A stretch of 64,000 nucleotides of DNA from Sipunculus nudus (GCA_026874595.1 CM049313.1:70362659-70426658); one strand, 5' to 3'. Positions 44,949 through 54,795 are shown, numbered from the stretch's first letter. A program made the numbers and translations. The notes: generated by a model from the letters alone, not told the origin.

Positions 44949-45090
44949 AGCTATGTCAACCAGTGACATGGTAACATGACCTTTGACAGTTCATGTCAAT
45001 CAGTGACATGCTGACATGACCTTTGACAACCAATGTCAACCAGTGACCTGCTGACATGACCTTTGACAGCCCAGGTCAACCAGTGACCCT
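44949..45090 (+). repeat. Related 40-bp tandem repeat, three units
   Basis: Units AGTGACATG.TGACATGACCTTTGACA..CATGTCAA.C continue from the 33-bp array with shared CTGACATGA and TTTGACA words. Confidence 0.8.
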
Positions 45091-45528
45091 TTTTGATTGA
45101 AACATTGTGCTTACACGACAACTTGGCATTACATAAGAGGTTCACATGATTGAAGTAATAACATGACATGCTTGCATTATTGTATAAAAATAATGTCATG
45201 CTGAACTGTGGCAACAAACTGTGAATAACACTGATCCATGACAACATCTGATAATTTTAATGAGTATTGGGTGCATGTCTCATCATTAAAAAAACACTTT
45301 ATAAACAGGATTTCCTTATAACATTATTTCATCCGTTAACCATTTCAAATTATGCTTCAGCAAAAGCAAAGGAACTCTGTGTATTAAGTTTAATGAGACT
45401 CTGAAGACTTAAAAATCAAAAGTGTTTATGTGTAATCTCATCATGAACATAAAACTATGAGACTTGTTTCAATGTTGATTATTTTTGTGTGGTGATGGGT
45501 ACTCTTGTTTTGTTCGTCTAGATCTTTC

Positions 45529-45534
45529 AATAAA
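45529..45534 (+). terminator. Putative poly(A) signal of the GNAT gene
   Basis: AATAAA followed by the T/G-rich TGCTGTGCTTCTC. It would give a 3' UTR of about 1.45 kb including the minisatellites. No cDNA evidence. Confidence 0.4.
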
Positions 45535-46343
45535 TGCTGTGCTTCTCTAATAGCTGTGACTTAATTTATTCTAGCAGAAACAGCTAATACTAGCTAGATG
45601 CTACCAGTCTCAAAGCAGTCAGAATAAAGTTATCCAAGGTTAATAAGTACAGTAATTTTAAGGCAGTGCATGCAAAAGCTTGGGAGCTTTTATATGAATG
45701 TTTACTTAAAATGTACTGGCTATAGTGAAATATAAAATCAGGGGCGTCAATATAGGGGGATGGGGGGTATATTATGCTCTGAACACAGCGCGTGACCTCC
45801 CGGCCTAGTGACCTTCCACTCACACACTGTGAGAAATAGCAGGATTCTTAAGGTTTGGCAACACCCAGTCAGTTTGCGCTGGAAAAGTAAAATCTGATTG
45901 GCTCTGCGTTTAAAAAATATCTTCAGAACTGGTAGAAGAAATCTGATTGGCTTAGCGCGCGTGTAAACAAACAAAGATATGCGGGTCAGTTAAGCTTGTG
46001 CGGCACGCAATACAGGAAATATGCAGACAGTGGAGGATAACTGACCTCAGCACAGTTGCTGGAATCCCTATTTCAGGGGGAAACGGGTAGAAACGTTGCA
46101 TATTACACCTCTATAGTGATACATGCCATCTCCGTACGAAGAACTACTAAGGCACTACTATATACTCATATATAGTGCGCAGTTTTGTCAATTTCTCGAT
46201 AAAAACAACCACAAATAGGGATTCGAGCGACTGTGACCTCAGGCAAGTCAGTATACAGACTGTGTTGAAAGCTGACGATTGCATTGTGTGTATTCCCATG
46301 GGGTGAAAGCGTAGCCGCTGCTTATGGAGCGTAAGGGGTATAT
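45535..46343. other. Unassigned intergenic sequence
   Basis: No gene recognised; short minus-strand frames (45590-45974) lack domain features. Confidence 0.5.
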
Positions 46344-46451
46344 TAGTCCATACATGGACCTCTATGTCCTATGATACTTCTGCTGGACGGACATTACGTA
46401 ATATCCGTCCAGCAGAAGTATCACAGGACATAGAGGTCAATGTATGGACTA
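46344..46451. repeat. 108-bp hairpin with 48-bp arms
   Basis: The left arm from TAGTCCATACATGGACC and the right arm ending GTATGGACTA pair over 48 bp with two mismatches. The loop CATTACGTAATA is itself largely self-complementary. Flanking GGGGTATAT (46336-46344) and ATATACCCC (46459-46467) extend the inverted repeat with a small bulge. Could be a miniature inverted-repeat element or an RNA hairpin locus. Confidence 0.88.
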
Positions 46452-46733
46452 GGGATATATATACCCCCTACTTTTTAGCAAGGGGGGATGATCTACGTTA
46501 TCATTTCCCCCCACCTCTTAAATTCAGAGAATAGTATTAATATATTGGAAATGAAATATATCATAAAAGGAATTATGCACTTTAGTTCAATTTCTGAGTT
46601 TATTATGAAATATTTTATATCTAAACCTGATTTAGAATTAACATATACTGGAAACAGAATATCTTATTTTCTAAAACCTTAATAATATACTTAATTGTAA
46701 TATATTTGAATGTTTTAAACAGACAATAAAAAT

Positions 46734-46735
<2 letters not shown>
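46452..46735. other. Unassigned AT-rich sequence
   Basis: No gene recognised. Confidence 0.5.

Positions 46736-46782
<47 letters not shown>
46736..46782. repeat. (TA)n microsatellite
   Basis: About 45 bases of TA followed by GTGTGTGTGTG. Confidence 0.95.
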
Positions 46783-46784
<2 letters not shown>

Positions 46785-46799
46785 TGTGTGTGTTTGAAA

Positions 46800-46897
46800 A
46801 AAATTGTGAGTCCCCCCCCCCGAAGACAAATTGACCATGACATTTAGGTTTTGCGCCCTTCTTTCAAATGGCCATGTAGATTGCCAGACAGACAGAG
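46800..46897 (-). repeat. Family A fragment (copy A6), part left of Gypsy-1
   Basis: GACCATGACATTTAGGTT and GACAGACAGAG continue, after removal of Gypsy-1, into GATGGACAAAGACCCATCACTCTAGC at 54749, which matches the reversed 5' part of copy A3 (about 19680-19740). Gypsy-1 therefore landed inside a family A repeat. Confidence 0.65.
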
Positions 46898-47302
46898 TGT
46901 AACTGCCCGCTTGTCTCCACCCTGGGTTGAGTATCACCTTATCTGGGTGATCATTAACCTGGGTACTGTATGGCGGTCAGTGACCTTTTCCCCTGCCGAG
47001 CACACACGTGGTGAAGGCCAGAGAGAACGGGTGCCAGTCGGGTTTGGACTTCCATCTGAGACAGAAGAGTTGGTTTGCTGATTCAAAGCACCATCTTCTG
47101 TACATCCAGGAGTCAGCCTTGGCAACCTTGGTATGTGCTTTATCCCTTGTACTTAAGACCATATGCAGTTTGATAATTGTTAAAGTTTTAGTTGTGTTTA
47201 TAACCCTATATATTTGTTGTGGTTCTTTGAATTACCCAGTCAGATAGAAAGAAAAAAAAAAAAAAACGAAAATCCTGTCCTCAGAATTAGAAATCTCTTA
47301 CA
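46898..47302 (+). mobile_element. Gypsy-1 5' LTR
   Basis: 405 bp, TGTAACTGCCCGC to ATCTCTTACA. By eye identical to the 3' LTR except for one A fewer in an A run (15 versus 16). Preceded by the duplication AGAG (46894-46897). The small open frames inside occur identically in both LTRs and are not genes. Confidence 0.95.
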
Positions 47303-47304
47303 AC

Positions 47305-47318
47305 TGGCGAGCATAAGC
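47305..47318 (+). other. Gypsy-1 putative primer-binding site
   Basis: TGGCGAGCATAAGC starts two bases after the LTR. TGG complements the tRNA CCA end; TGGCGAGC is shared with LTR-B. The primer tRNA was not identified. Confidence 0.65.
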
Positions 47319-48484
47319 CTTTATGCGCATGTGAAATTTGCGCTAGGAAACGAACCCTGGTTGAGAAATTGCTTTGTTCAGGTTAATTCTGGATATCCAA
47401 CATCACAATATACTGTGTACACTAATAAGACAGCCATTCTGTCTATTGGTAATCTGAAGAACCACAAATTGATTTCATAGGCGATACATTTATTTAACAA
47501 TTCTCTGTGCTTGTGCCATTCATTTGATCATCTATAATACAAACTATTAAAGAAGGAAAATTAATTTTGTAACATTAATAAATAGATAAAGGTTTTAATA
47601 AAATAAAAGAAGTTATACAATTTACTTTTTTTGTCTCAAATTGAATTTTATATAGTTGCATAAAGGGAAAGTTCATTTCAGATTTGATTTCAGTAATTAT
47701 ACACTTATTTGCTCATACCTTTAATAATCATAAATATCATAAATATATATCATATTCATAAATTTACAAATTCATACTTAAAAGAAAAAAAATCTAGTTT
47801 ACTTAAAGAATCATTACTATTGCACATTAAAAGAATATTCATCCCTATTAAACCAATATCCCTGTTAAATTACTTTTTTTTTTAATAGCCCTGAGAGGGC
47901 TCATATAAAATCTTAACATCAGCACACAAGAACAAACAGATGCAGATGTCATACCACCATGCTGAACTGAACTTTGGACACCCAGCCCCTGTTGCCTCTT
48001 GGCTCAAAAGCCCACTCTTGATGTAAATCCCTCTGCATACATGCTAGATAAAATTACCTTAGTCAACCGTGCTTAGTATTGAACAGGCCCGTGCTATAAA
48101 TGCCCTTGTGACCTTATATTTAACGGTCAGTGACTGACTTGTTATATATATCCATCCACTTGACTTTAATAATTGGTAAAAAACAAAAAACAAAAAACAA
48201 AAACAAATGAATAAACAATACATAAAAAAATATAAATAATTAAATAAAAGATAAATAAATAAAAAATATCAAATAAAAAAATAAATTAAAACAGACAAAC
48301 ATCCAACAAAATTTTAGTTCACTTATCTTTATCTCCCATTAAATTTTCTTGTGAACAGCATTGCTTTTTACAAATTTATAGAGTATTATGGTTTAATTCA
48401 CATGATTAGCTGAGAGTATTACACTTAACAGTTCTAGAGAGTTTCACTACCTGCAACTAGGTACAAGCCACTGTAAACAACAAC
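47319..48484 (+). other. Gypsy-1 5' leader
   Basis: About 1.2 kb untranslated leader, AT-rich, with an AAACAAAAAACAAAAAAC tract (48178-48205). No open frame of note. A packaging signal would be expected here but cannot be identified by eye. Confidence 0.6.
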
Positions 48485-49624
48485 ATGTCTAATACACGTG
48501 AAGACCTTACTCGGGCCTTAAATAAGGTTAAAACCACCAGTACATTACTTGACCTTCAATTCAATCTTGATAGAACAATAGGCAGAATCGGCCATTGTGC
48601 CTGCAGTAATGCAGGACAAATCAGACATTATGCTGAACAAATAAAACAGGCTGCCATTGACTTAGACAATGATAACAATCTTGTCAAATCAGTGATTCGA
48701 TCCACTTTAGTTGGCAAAGTCGCAAAGTCTGTTGAATGTTTTATGTTGAGAAAATCAACAACAGATGAAAAGGGAAAGGTTACGCAAAATGTAACTTGGC
48801 AGGAAGTTATCCAACATATTAAGTTCACTTTTCTGCCACCTAACGACATGGATCACCTCAAAAACAGACTGACCAAGCTCAGACAGAAATCACAAACAAT
48901 GCTAGAGGAGCATAATGACACCTTCATACAATTGGTGGTAGAATTGTATGGAAATACCATCCCCGCTGACAAAAATAAAGAAATTGTAGAACACTATGCA
49001 CGCAGTCTGAGTAGTACTGCTGCAGCAAGGGCAGCCCTCAAATGCAAGGATATAGATGAGGCCATGCAAACTGCCAGAAACCTGATGCATGATGACTTAG
49101 CTTTTCAGAAACTCGGAAGAGACCCTGAGGCTGACATGAAATACAAAACCCCTAGGGACAGAGATCTCATTAATAAGCATTTCCATCATCCTTTTGATAC
49201 AAAAACAGCACAAAGAAAACAACAGCCTTACATGAGATATACACAGAATAACAGACCAGTCTGTTATTACGGCTCCACAGTAGGACATATTAGTAACCAG
49301 TCCTATACCCTGAATGGAAAAAATGCTCGGGGCCAATGGGCCCCTTGGGCCCAAGAGGGCCAAATGTGGACCAGTAAACCACCACAAACACACAAACAAC
49401 AAGCATCACAACAAGTGAACAGAAGTCGAAAGGGTGTCACTGATCAACATAATCGGTATATTGAACCAATGGTCAGTCATGTTCAGAAATCTGGTCAACA
49501 AGTTCATGCTGTACAACCCATTGCACAAAAATTTGTCGACCCCCCTCAGGAAATTTCCCATGAGGGTTATACATATACTTTGAACAAACCCACCCACCGG
49601 CCTCACAGTCATTTAAACTGGTAA
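48485..49624 (+). CDS. gag: Gypsy-1 Gag
   Basis: 379 residues from ATG at 48485 (context CAACATGTC) to TAA. The central part (about residues 65-200) has a retrotransposon-Gag-like helical pattern (WQEVIQHIKFTFLPPNDMDHL, LRQKSQTMLEEHNDTFIQLV). It is followed by a basic, Q/N/H-rich nucleocapsid-like region. The expected CCHC knuckle is broken: C260-x2-G263-x4-H268-x4-S273, two of three cysteines gone. The last codons CAT TTA AAC TGG TAA contain a -1 slippery heptamer. Gag would form the particle and bind element RNA. The open frame shows no stops, consistent with youth. Confidence 0.9.
   Translation: MSNTREDLTRALNKVKTTSTLLDLQFNLDRTIGRIGHCACSNAGQIRHYAEQIKQAAIDLDNDNNLVKSVIRSTLVGKVAKSVECFMLRKSTTDEKGKVTQNVTWQEVIQHIKFTFLPPNDMDHLKNRLTKLRQKSQTMLEEHNDTFIQLVVELYGNTIPADKNKEIVEHYARSLSSTAAARAALKCKDIDEAMQTARNLMHDDLAFQKLGRDPEADMKYKTPRDRDLINKHFHHPFDTKTAQRKQQPYMRYTQNNRPVCYYGSTVGHISNQSYTLNGKNARGQWAPWAQEGQMWTSKPPQTHKQQASQQVNRSRKGVTDQHNRYIEPMVSHVQKSGQQVHAVQPIAQKFVDPPQEISHEGYTYTLNKPTHRPHSHLNW
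49612..49618 (+). promoter_or_regulatory. Programmed -1 ribosomal frameshift site T TTA AAC
   Basis: The heptamer fits X XXY YYZ in the gag frame (CA T TTA AAC TGG TAA), four codons before the end. The pol frame is exactly -1 relative to gag and is open from 49564 through the overlap to 53253. TTTAAAC is one of the best-established slippery sequences. A strong downstream stem is not obvious by eye; only GGGC (49625-49628) with GCCC (about 49652) was seen. Confidence 0.8.
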
Positions 49625-52600
49625 GGGCCGCATCACGACATCAACAGGGACGCCCATTCATTAAATTACACTATGCTGAAGTTAGCCTAGATGCTCTTAT
49701 TGACACTGGGGCGGCTGTTTCGTTGATGCGGCATGATACTTTCATGAACCTTCACAGAAAGAATAATAACCTCACATTGGAGGAACCCCCCCATGGGCTC
49801 CAGTCCGTCACGGGCAATAAGCTTGTAGTGACTGGTATAACCTATGTGTTATTCTCAAATCTTGACACTAGGTTACGCCTATTCGTGGTACCAGACTTAC
49901 CACATGATCTTATCTTAGGGAGTGACGTACTGAACAGTGGCTGTGCCGACCTTGACCTTGAACAAGATACCTTGACATGGTATCGTCGTGTGTTCAAGAT
50001 TACACATGAATACGTGGGAACACCAACTAAAATCTTCATCACAAGGCCGTGTTATGCTGACGCAGATTTAGATCACGTCCTGAGACAGTTTAGTGATGTG
50101 TTCGCCTCATCAGAGGAGAAAATGTCCATTTCAAGTCTACCGCCATTAAAAGTTAGAACAAATGGGACAATCACATCACTCCCACCTTATAGGGTTCCCC
50201 TGGCAAAGAAAAAGGTGCTTGACCAGGAAGTACAAAGACTACTAAAAGAAGGGATCATTAGACCAAGTAGGTCACCCTATAGTAGTCCTGTGTCCCTGGT
50301 AGACAAACCGGATGGTTCAGTTCGGCTAGTAGTCGACTACCGGAAGGTCAACCAGACAATCCAGGCAGACAAGTTCCCCCTCCCACGCTTGTCTGACATT
50401 TTTGATGATTTACAGGGTGCCACAATATTTTCCACCCTCGATTTGAAGTCAGGGTACCACCAGTTAGCAATGCATCCTGACAGCATACCTCTGACAGCAA
50501 TGGCCACACCTAGCGGACTCTATGAGTTTGTCCGTTGCCCTTTTGGCCTTTCAGTGGCGCCCTCTGCATTCCAAAGAGCCATAAGTTGGGCCCTCAAAGA
50601 AGCTGTGTTAGACAATTGCGCCCGTGTCTACATAGATGACATTGTGGTTTTCAGTAAAAGCAGAGAGGAACATGTGCAACACTTGCAGAAGGTTTTTCGT
50701 TGTCTTCAACGGTATAACCTAAAACTCAAGGCCTCAAAATGCAATTTTGCTAAACCAGCAGTAAAACTTCTGGGCCACATTATATCAGCAGAAGGAAAAC
50801 TGCCAGATCCAGAAAAGACTGAAGCCATAAGAAACATGGCAGCACCCACAAATGTAAAAGGTGTTCGCAGCCTGCTAGGCACCTGTGGGTTTTACAGGCA
50901 ATTCGTTAAGAATTATGCCGAAATTGCAGCACCCCTGGTGGCATTAACAAAGAAACATGCTAAATTCCACTGGGGCCAAGACCACGAAGCGGCCTTCCAA
51001 AAATTGAAAGACCTACTTGTCTCACCTCAGGTGATGGCCTTTCCAGATCCCGAAAAGCCTTACCACCTGTACACTGATGCGTCAAATGTGGCAGTAGGCG
51101 CAGTGCTGGTCCAGCTGGATGACAATAACACAGAAAGAGTTATTGAGTATGTGTCACACACACTTAATCCAGCGCAGCGTAATTATTCTACAATCGAGCG
51201 TGAAGGCCTGGCTGTCATGGTTGCCCTTACAAAGCTAAGGCACTACCTCCTGGGTAGCCAGTTTACACTCTACACTGACCACAGACCCTTGCAGAGTCTG
51301 TTTACCTCAAAGATAAATAACACAAGGGTCCAGCGCTGGGCACTGACACTGGCAGAGTTCTCTCCTAAAATTGTGTATAGAAAGGGCTGCCTGAATGTCA
51401 AAGCAGATATGTTGTCCAGACTGCACAATTCAAAGCCGATTCCACCAGTGCCAGAGCCACCAGTCATAGCCTGTGTATCCCCGGGAGCAGTAGAAATGAT
51501 AGACCTCATGGAAGACAGTGAAGCTGAGGATCTAATTCCTGTTACAGCACGACATGTGTATGATGACATCGATTTGGATGCCATTATCGAGGCACAAACA
51601 TTACAGTTCCCAACACTGAAACGGAAAGCTCAGAAGGGCCATCCGTATCTCACACTGATCGATGGGGCACTCTTTAATTTGCGGCCACCGTACAAGGGGG
51701 CGCCACAGTACCCTAGGCTTGTTATGCCACCTCCTTATCAAGAAAAAGTCATAAAAAATGCACATCTTCAGCTTGGCCATCTAGGAGTGATCAAAACAAT
51801 GCATAGGGTGAATGAAGCGTACATGTTTCCGGGACTGAAAAGATCAGTACAACGGGTCATCCACAACTGCCCAAACTGCACCTTGCAGAGAACACCCAGG
51901 GACAGAGTGGCTATTCAGGAAATGCCTGTGCCATCACAGTGTTTCCAATTCATCTCCTGTGACCTAATAGGCCCATTTGTTGCTAGTGAGAACGACAACA
52001 AATACGTCCTCACAGTCATTGACCACCTAAGTTCATTCCTTGAGGTATTCCCTCTCCCTGACAAAACATGTAAGTCTGTATGGACAGCCCTACACCAGCA
52101 ATATTTTGCTCGTTATGGCACTCCTAGGACTATCCTCACAGATAATGGCCTAGAATTTAATGCTACAGCTTGGGATAAATACCTTAAAGAACTGGGCATA
52201 GAACACAGAAGGTCTACAGCCTACCACCCGCAATCTAATGGGAAAATTGAGCGAGTAAATCGGACAGTAAAAGAACTACTGTCCAGAATACTTGCAAATA
52301 ACCCTGACCAATGGGAGGCTGCCCTTAGTGATGTACAATGGGCTCATAACAGTTCCCGTAACGAGGCAACAGGCCAGTCCCCATATCTGGTTGTATTTGG
52401 TAGACACCCAAATGCTCCATTACGCCACATTGATCCCAATATGGCTTATACACTAAATGACAGAATACAGAGAATGCACAGCATCTGGCTTGAGACTCAA
52501 GCCCACATTCAAGCCAGCCGCGTACCTGACAGACTGAGATCTGAACGGCAGGCTAATGCGCCCATACTGGCGGACAATACGGCAGTCCTTTTAAAAGCTG

Positions 52601-53253
52601 AAAACCCTATGACATTTACTGCCAAATGTGACCCTCAGTGGGTGATTACAGAACAACGTAACACTACATGTCACATACAAAACCAGCACAGTGGGGCAAC
52701 GAAGAAAGTTCATCGATCAAAAGTTGCTTCCGCTCCTACAAATGCTGATTGGACGCAGGTCAGGACAGACAGACCTACACACAAACGTCACTTACGTAAC
52801 AGGACAAAACATGTCCATAGTAAGACAGCACAGACAGACTCGTTACCAAGAAAAGGCAGGCCCTCTGCGAAACGCCCAGATAACATGAGGTTCACAAATC
52901 CTTATGCCTGGAGTGGCGAAACGCCAAACTGCTATGAATGTGCAGAGCCTGGACATGTCGCCGATGACTGTGACGTAAGATTACATAGAGTAGCGAATGG
53001 GGATTTTGGGGGCATCCCCCCGAAATCACTTAATAAAATCAGGGCCCGGTTGAACAGAAATGGAAAAGAAAAATCTTCGCTAAGTAAGCTATGTCCATCA
53101 GGGAGAAAACAAACTCTCACACCACAAAACGACGAACCTGTAGCAGGGTCTTCAAATGATTATACACACAGGCCTAAGTCTACTCGACATAGCAGTAGAA
53201 ATACAAGGAAACATAACTATGCAATTCTTAATGAATGGGGATATTCACAGTAA
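49618..53253 (+). CDS. pol: Gypsy-1 Pol (protease, RT, RNase H, integrase, C-terminal CCHC tail)
   Basis: Read in the -1 frame after gag. Protease: LIDTGAAVSLM (Asp codon 49702). Residue numbers below count from 49723. RT: LVVDYRKVNQ, FSTLDLKSGYHQ (D240), YIDD 303-306. RNase H: YTDAS (D452), TIERE (E492), YTDHR (D519). Integrase zinc domain: H681, H686, C716, C719. Core: D747, D807, E843 (DD35E spacing). Then a basic tail with a perfect CCHC knuckle, C1070-x2-C1073-x4-H1078-x4-C1083. No stops or frameshifts over 3.6 kb, and all catalytic residues are present, so the element could be active. Classified Ty3/Gypsy by the order RT-RNase H-integrase. Confidence 0.96.
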   Translation: MVRAASRHQQGRPFIKLHYAEVSLDALIDTGAAVSLMRHDTFMNLHRKNNNLTLEEPPHGLQSVTGNKLVVTGITYVLFSNLDTRLRLFVVPDLPHDLILGSDVLNSGCADLDLEQDTLTWYRRVFKITHEYVGTPTKIFITRPCYADADLDHVLRQFSDVFASSEEKMSISSLPPLKVRTNGTITSLPPYRVPLAKKKVLDQEVQRLLKEGIIRPSRSPYSSPVSLVDKPDGSVRLVVDYRKVNQTIQADKFPLPRLSDIFDDLQGATIFSTLDLKSGYHQLAMHPDSIPLTAMATPSGLYEFVRCPFGLSVAPSAFQRAISWALKEAVLDNCARVYIDDIVVFSKSREEHVQHLQKVFRCLQRYNLKLKASKCNFAKPAVKLLGHIISAEGKLPDPEKTEAIRNMAAPTNVKGVRSLLGTCGFYRQFVKNYAEIAAPLVALTKKHAKFHWGQDHEAAFQKLKDLLVSPQVMAFPDPEKPYHLYTDASNVAVGAVLVQLDDNNTERVIEYVSHTLNPAQRNYSTIEREGLAVMVALTKLRHYLLGSQFTLYTDHRPLQSLFTSKINNTRVQRWALTLAEFSPKIVYRKGCLNVKADMLSRLHNSKPIPPVPEPPVIACVSPGAVEMIDLMEDSEAEDLIPVTARHVYDDIDLDAIIEAQTLQFPTLKRKAQKGHPYLTLIDGALFNLRPPYKGAPQYPRLVMPPPYQEKVIKNAHLQLGHLGVIKTMHRVNEAYMFPGLKRSVQRVIHNCPNCTLQRTPRDRVAIQEMPVPSQCFQFISCDLIGPFVASENDNKYVLTVIDHLSSFLEVFPLPDKTCKSVWTALHQQYFARYGTPRTILTDNGLEFNATAWDKYLKELGIEHRRSTAYHPQSNGKIERVNRTVKELLSRILANNPDQWEAALSDVQWAHNSSRNEATGQSPYLVVFGRHPNAPLRHIDPNMAYTLNDRIQRMHSIWLETQAHIQASRVPDRLRSERQANAPILADNTAVLLKAENPMTFTAKCDPQWVITEQRNTTCHIQNQHSGATKKVHRSKVASAPTNADWTQVRTDRPTHKRHLRNRTKHVHSKTAQTDSLPRKGRPSAKRPDNMRFTNPYAWSGETPNCYECAEPGHVADDCDVRLHRVANGDFGGIPPKSLNKIRARLNRNGKEKSSLSKLCPSGRKQTLTPQNDEPVAGSSNDYTHRPKSTRHSSRNTRKHNYAILNEWGYSQ
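52930..52971 (+). other. CCHC zinc knuckle at the Pol C-terminus
   Basis: CYECAEPGHVADDC matches C-x2-C-x4-H-x4-C exactly, in a lysine/arginine-rich tail of about 150 residues after the integrase. The usual site for such a knuckle is Gag, where this element's copy is degenerate. Confidence 0.9.
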
Positions 53254-54326
53254 ATATCATACAAGTCTTACTGTACATGTATATATGTATATAAATGTGC
53301 AAAAAAAAAAAAAAAAAAAAAAAAAAAATAATAATAGTTTGATAAACTATTGTGTATATGTATTGTGTGTATATGTTTATATATTTGTGCGTGTATGTAT
53401 GTATGTATATGTATGGGTGTGTATGTGTGTGTGTGTGTATATATATATGTATATGTATATATATATATGTATATATATATATATACATGTTTGTACCTTT
53501 GTTATAATATATGTTATTTCACTGTACTTCCTTCCCATTTGCAGAAAATGCAGTAGAGAGCATCTGACCCCACTACCTCTGTTACACATATTTCATTCGG
53601 TTGTAGATGAACTGACTCATCAGCCATGCACCGCTGGCCATGGTCAAAGTTTTGTAAATACTACCCTTGTATTATAGGAGAAGGTACTGCTGTTGTTGTT
53701 TTCATTTCAGGGGGCCCAATCTGGTATGGACATCGATCCTGTCTCCTGATGACAATATCAGCCAGCAACAAATACAGTGACCGCGTGCTGCCAATTTAAG
53801 CCGTGCAGACAGAGTCATAGGATTAATATGGCTTAAAACATGGAACTTTCATGTAGAGAAACTGGACTGTATAGGATCATTTATGGACAGTTACATTAAT
53901 TATAAACCATAGTCTAATGCATATCTTCATACTCTTGTGCAATTTATATTATCATCTGATGTCACTTGTGTATTATATGTATATCTAATGAAATAGATCT
54001 TCTCTAAACTCCCACAACAACTATCAGACTGCTAGTCCCTAATTCTCAGTAGTACTGTGTAGGGAGAGAAAACTCCCTACCCGCTGTTGGGATCCCTCTC
54101 CCAGGGATACCGAGCACTGGATAAACCTACCTCCCCCCTCCCAACATGGGAGTTAGGGGTTGGGTAGCCGGCTCACAGCCTATACACAGACTGCAAAGGC
54201 CGAGTTTGGGCCAAATAATGAACAAAAACCAGTCCTCCCCTCCAAAAGGATAAGCAATATGACGGATAATGCAAAACAAACTACAACAAAAAATTGTCCA
54301 CTATATAGTGCAAAATTTTTCCCGAT
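53254..54326 (+). other. Gypsy-1 region between pol and 3' LTR
   Basis: About 1.07 kb with a 29-base A run (53300-53328) and TG/TA microsatellites (53345-53490), then unique sequence. No envelope-like frame was recognised. Two small hairpins lie at 54059-54108. Confidence 0.7.
54059..54108 (+). repeat. Two adjacent small hairpins upstream of the Gypsy-1 3' LTR
   Basis: GTAGGGAG/CTCCCTAC with a 6-base loop (54059-54080), and ATCCCT/AGGGAT with a 5-base loop (54092-54108). Possible RNA structure in the element transcript; function unknown. Confidence 0.7.
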
Positions 54327-54338
54327 AGGGGGGAAGGA
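54327..54338 (+). other. Gypsy-1 polypurine tract
   Basis: AGGGGGGAAGGA ends immediately before the 3' LTR TGTAAC; plus-strand primer site. Confidence 0.85.
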
Positions 54339-54744
54339 TGTAACTGCCCGCTTGTCTCCACCCTGGGTTGAGTATCACCTTATCTGGGTGATCATTAACC
54401 TGGGTACTGTATGGCGGTCAGTGACCTTTTCCCCTGCCGAGCACACACGTGGTGAAGGCCAGAGAGAACGGGTGCCAGTCGGGTTTGGACTTCCATCTGA
54501 GACAGAAGAGTTGGTTTGCTGATTCAAAGCACCATCTTCTGTACATCCAGGAGTCAGCCTTGGCAACCTTGGTATGTGCTTTATCCCTTGTACTTAAGAC
54601 CATATGCAGTTTGATAATTGTTAAAGTTTTAGTTGTGTTTATAACCCTATATATTTGTTGTGGTTCTTTGAATTACCCAGTCAGATAGAAAGAAAAAAAA
54701 AAAAAAAACGAAAATCCTGTCCTCAGAATTAGAAATCTCTTACA
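54339..54744 (+). mobile_element. Gypsy-1 3' LTR
   Basis: 406 bp, matching 46898-47302 except for one extra A in the A run. Followed by the second AGAG (54745-54748), completing a 4-bp target duplication around a 7.85-kb element. Confidence 0.95.
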
Positions 54745-54795
54745 AGAGGATGGACAAAGACCCATCACTCTAGCTTAGCATAACTAAAAATACAG
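54745..54795 (-). repeat. Family A fragment (copy A6), part right of Gypsy-1
   Basis: GATGGACAAAGACCCATCACTCTAGC..AACTAAAAATA is the reversed, diverged 5' end of family A. Continuation of 46800-46897. Confidence 0.65.

Noticed and set aside
44316-44969. Three long overlapping frames of 11-residue repeats (up to 217 codons)
   Set aside because: All three derive from a 33-bp minisatellite whose period is divisible by 3; no start context, domain or flanking coding signal.
46934-47247. Small proteins encoded in the LTR (and again at 54375-54688)
   Set aside because: Identical frames occur in both LTRs because the LTRs are identical; no evidence for a gene.
53156-53677. 173-codon frame after pol
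   Set aside because: Overlaps the pol end out of frame, then translates an A run and TG/TA microsatellites.
54160-54522. 120-codon frame upstream of and into the Gypsy-1 3' LTR, as an envelope or accessory gene
   Set aside because: It crosses the polypurine tract and LTR boundary, has no signal peptide or membrane segment, and looks accidental.
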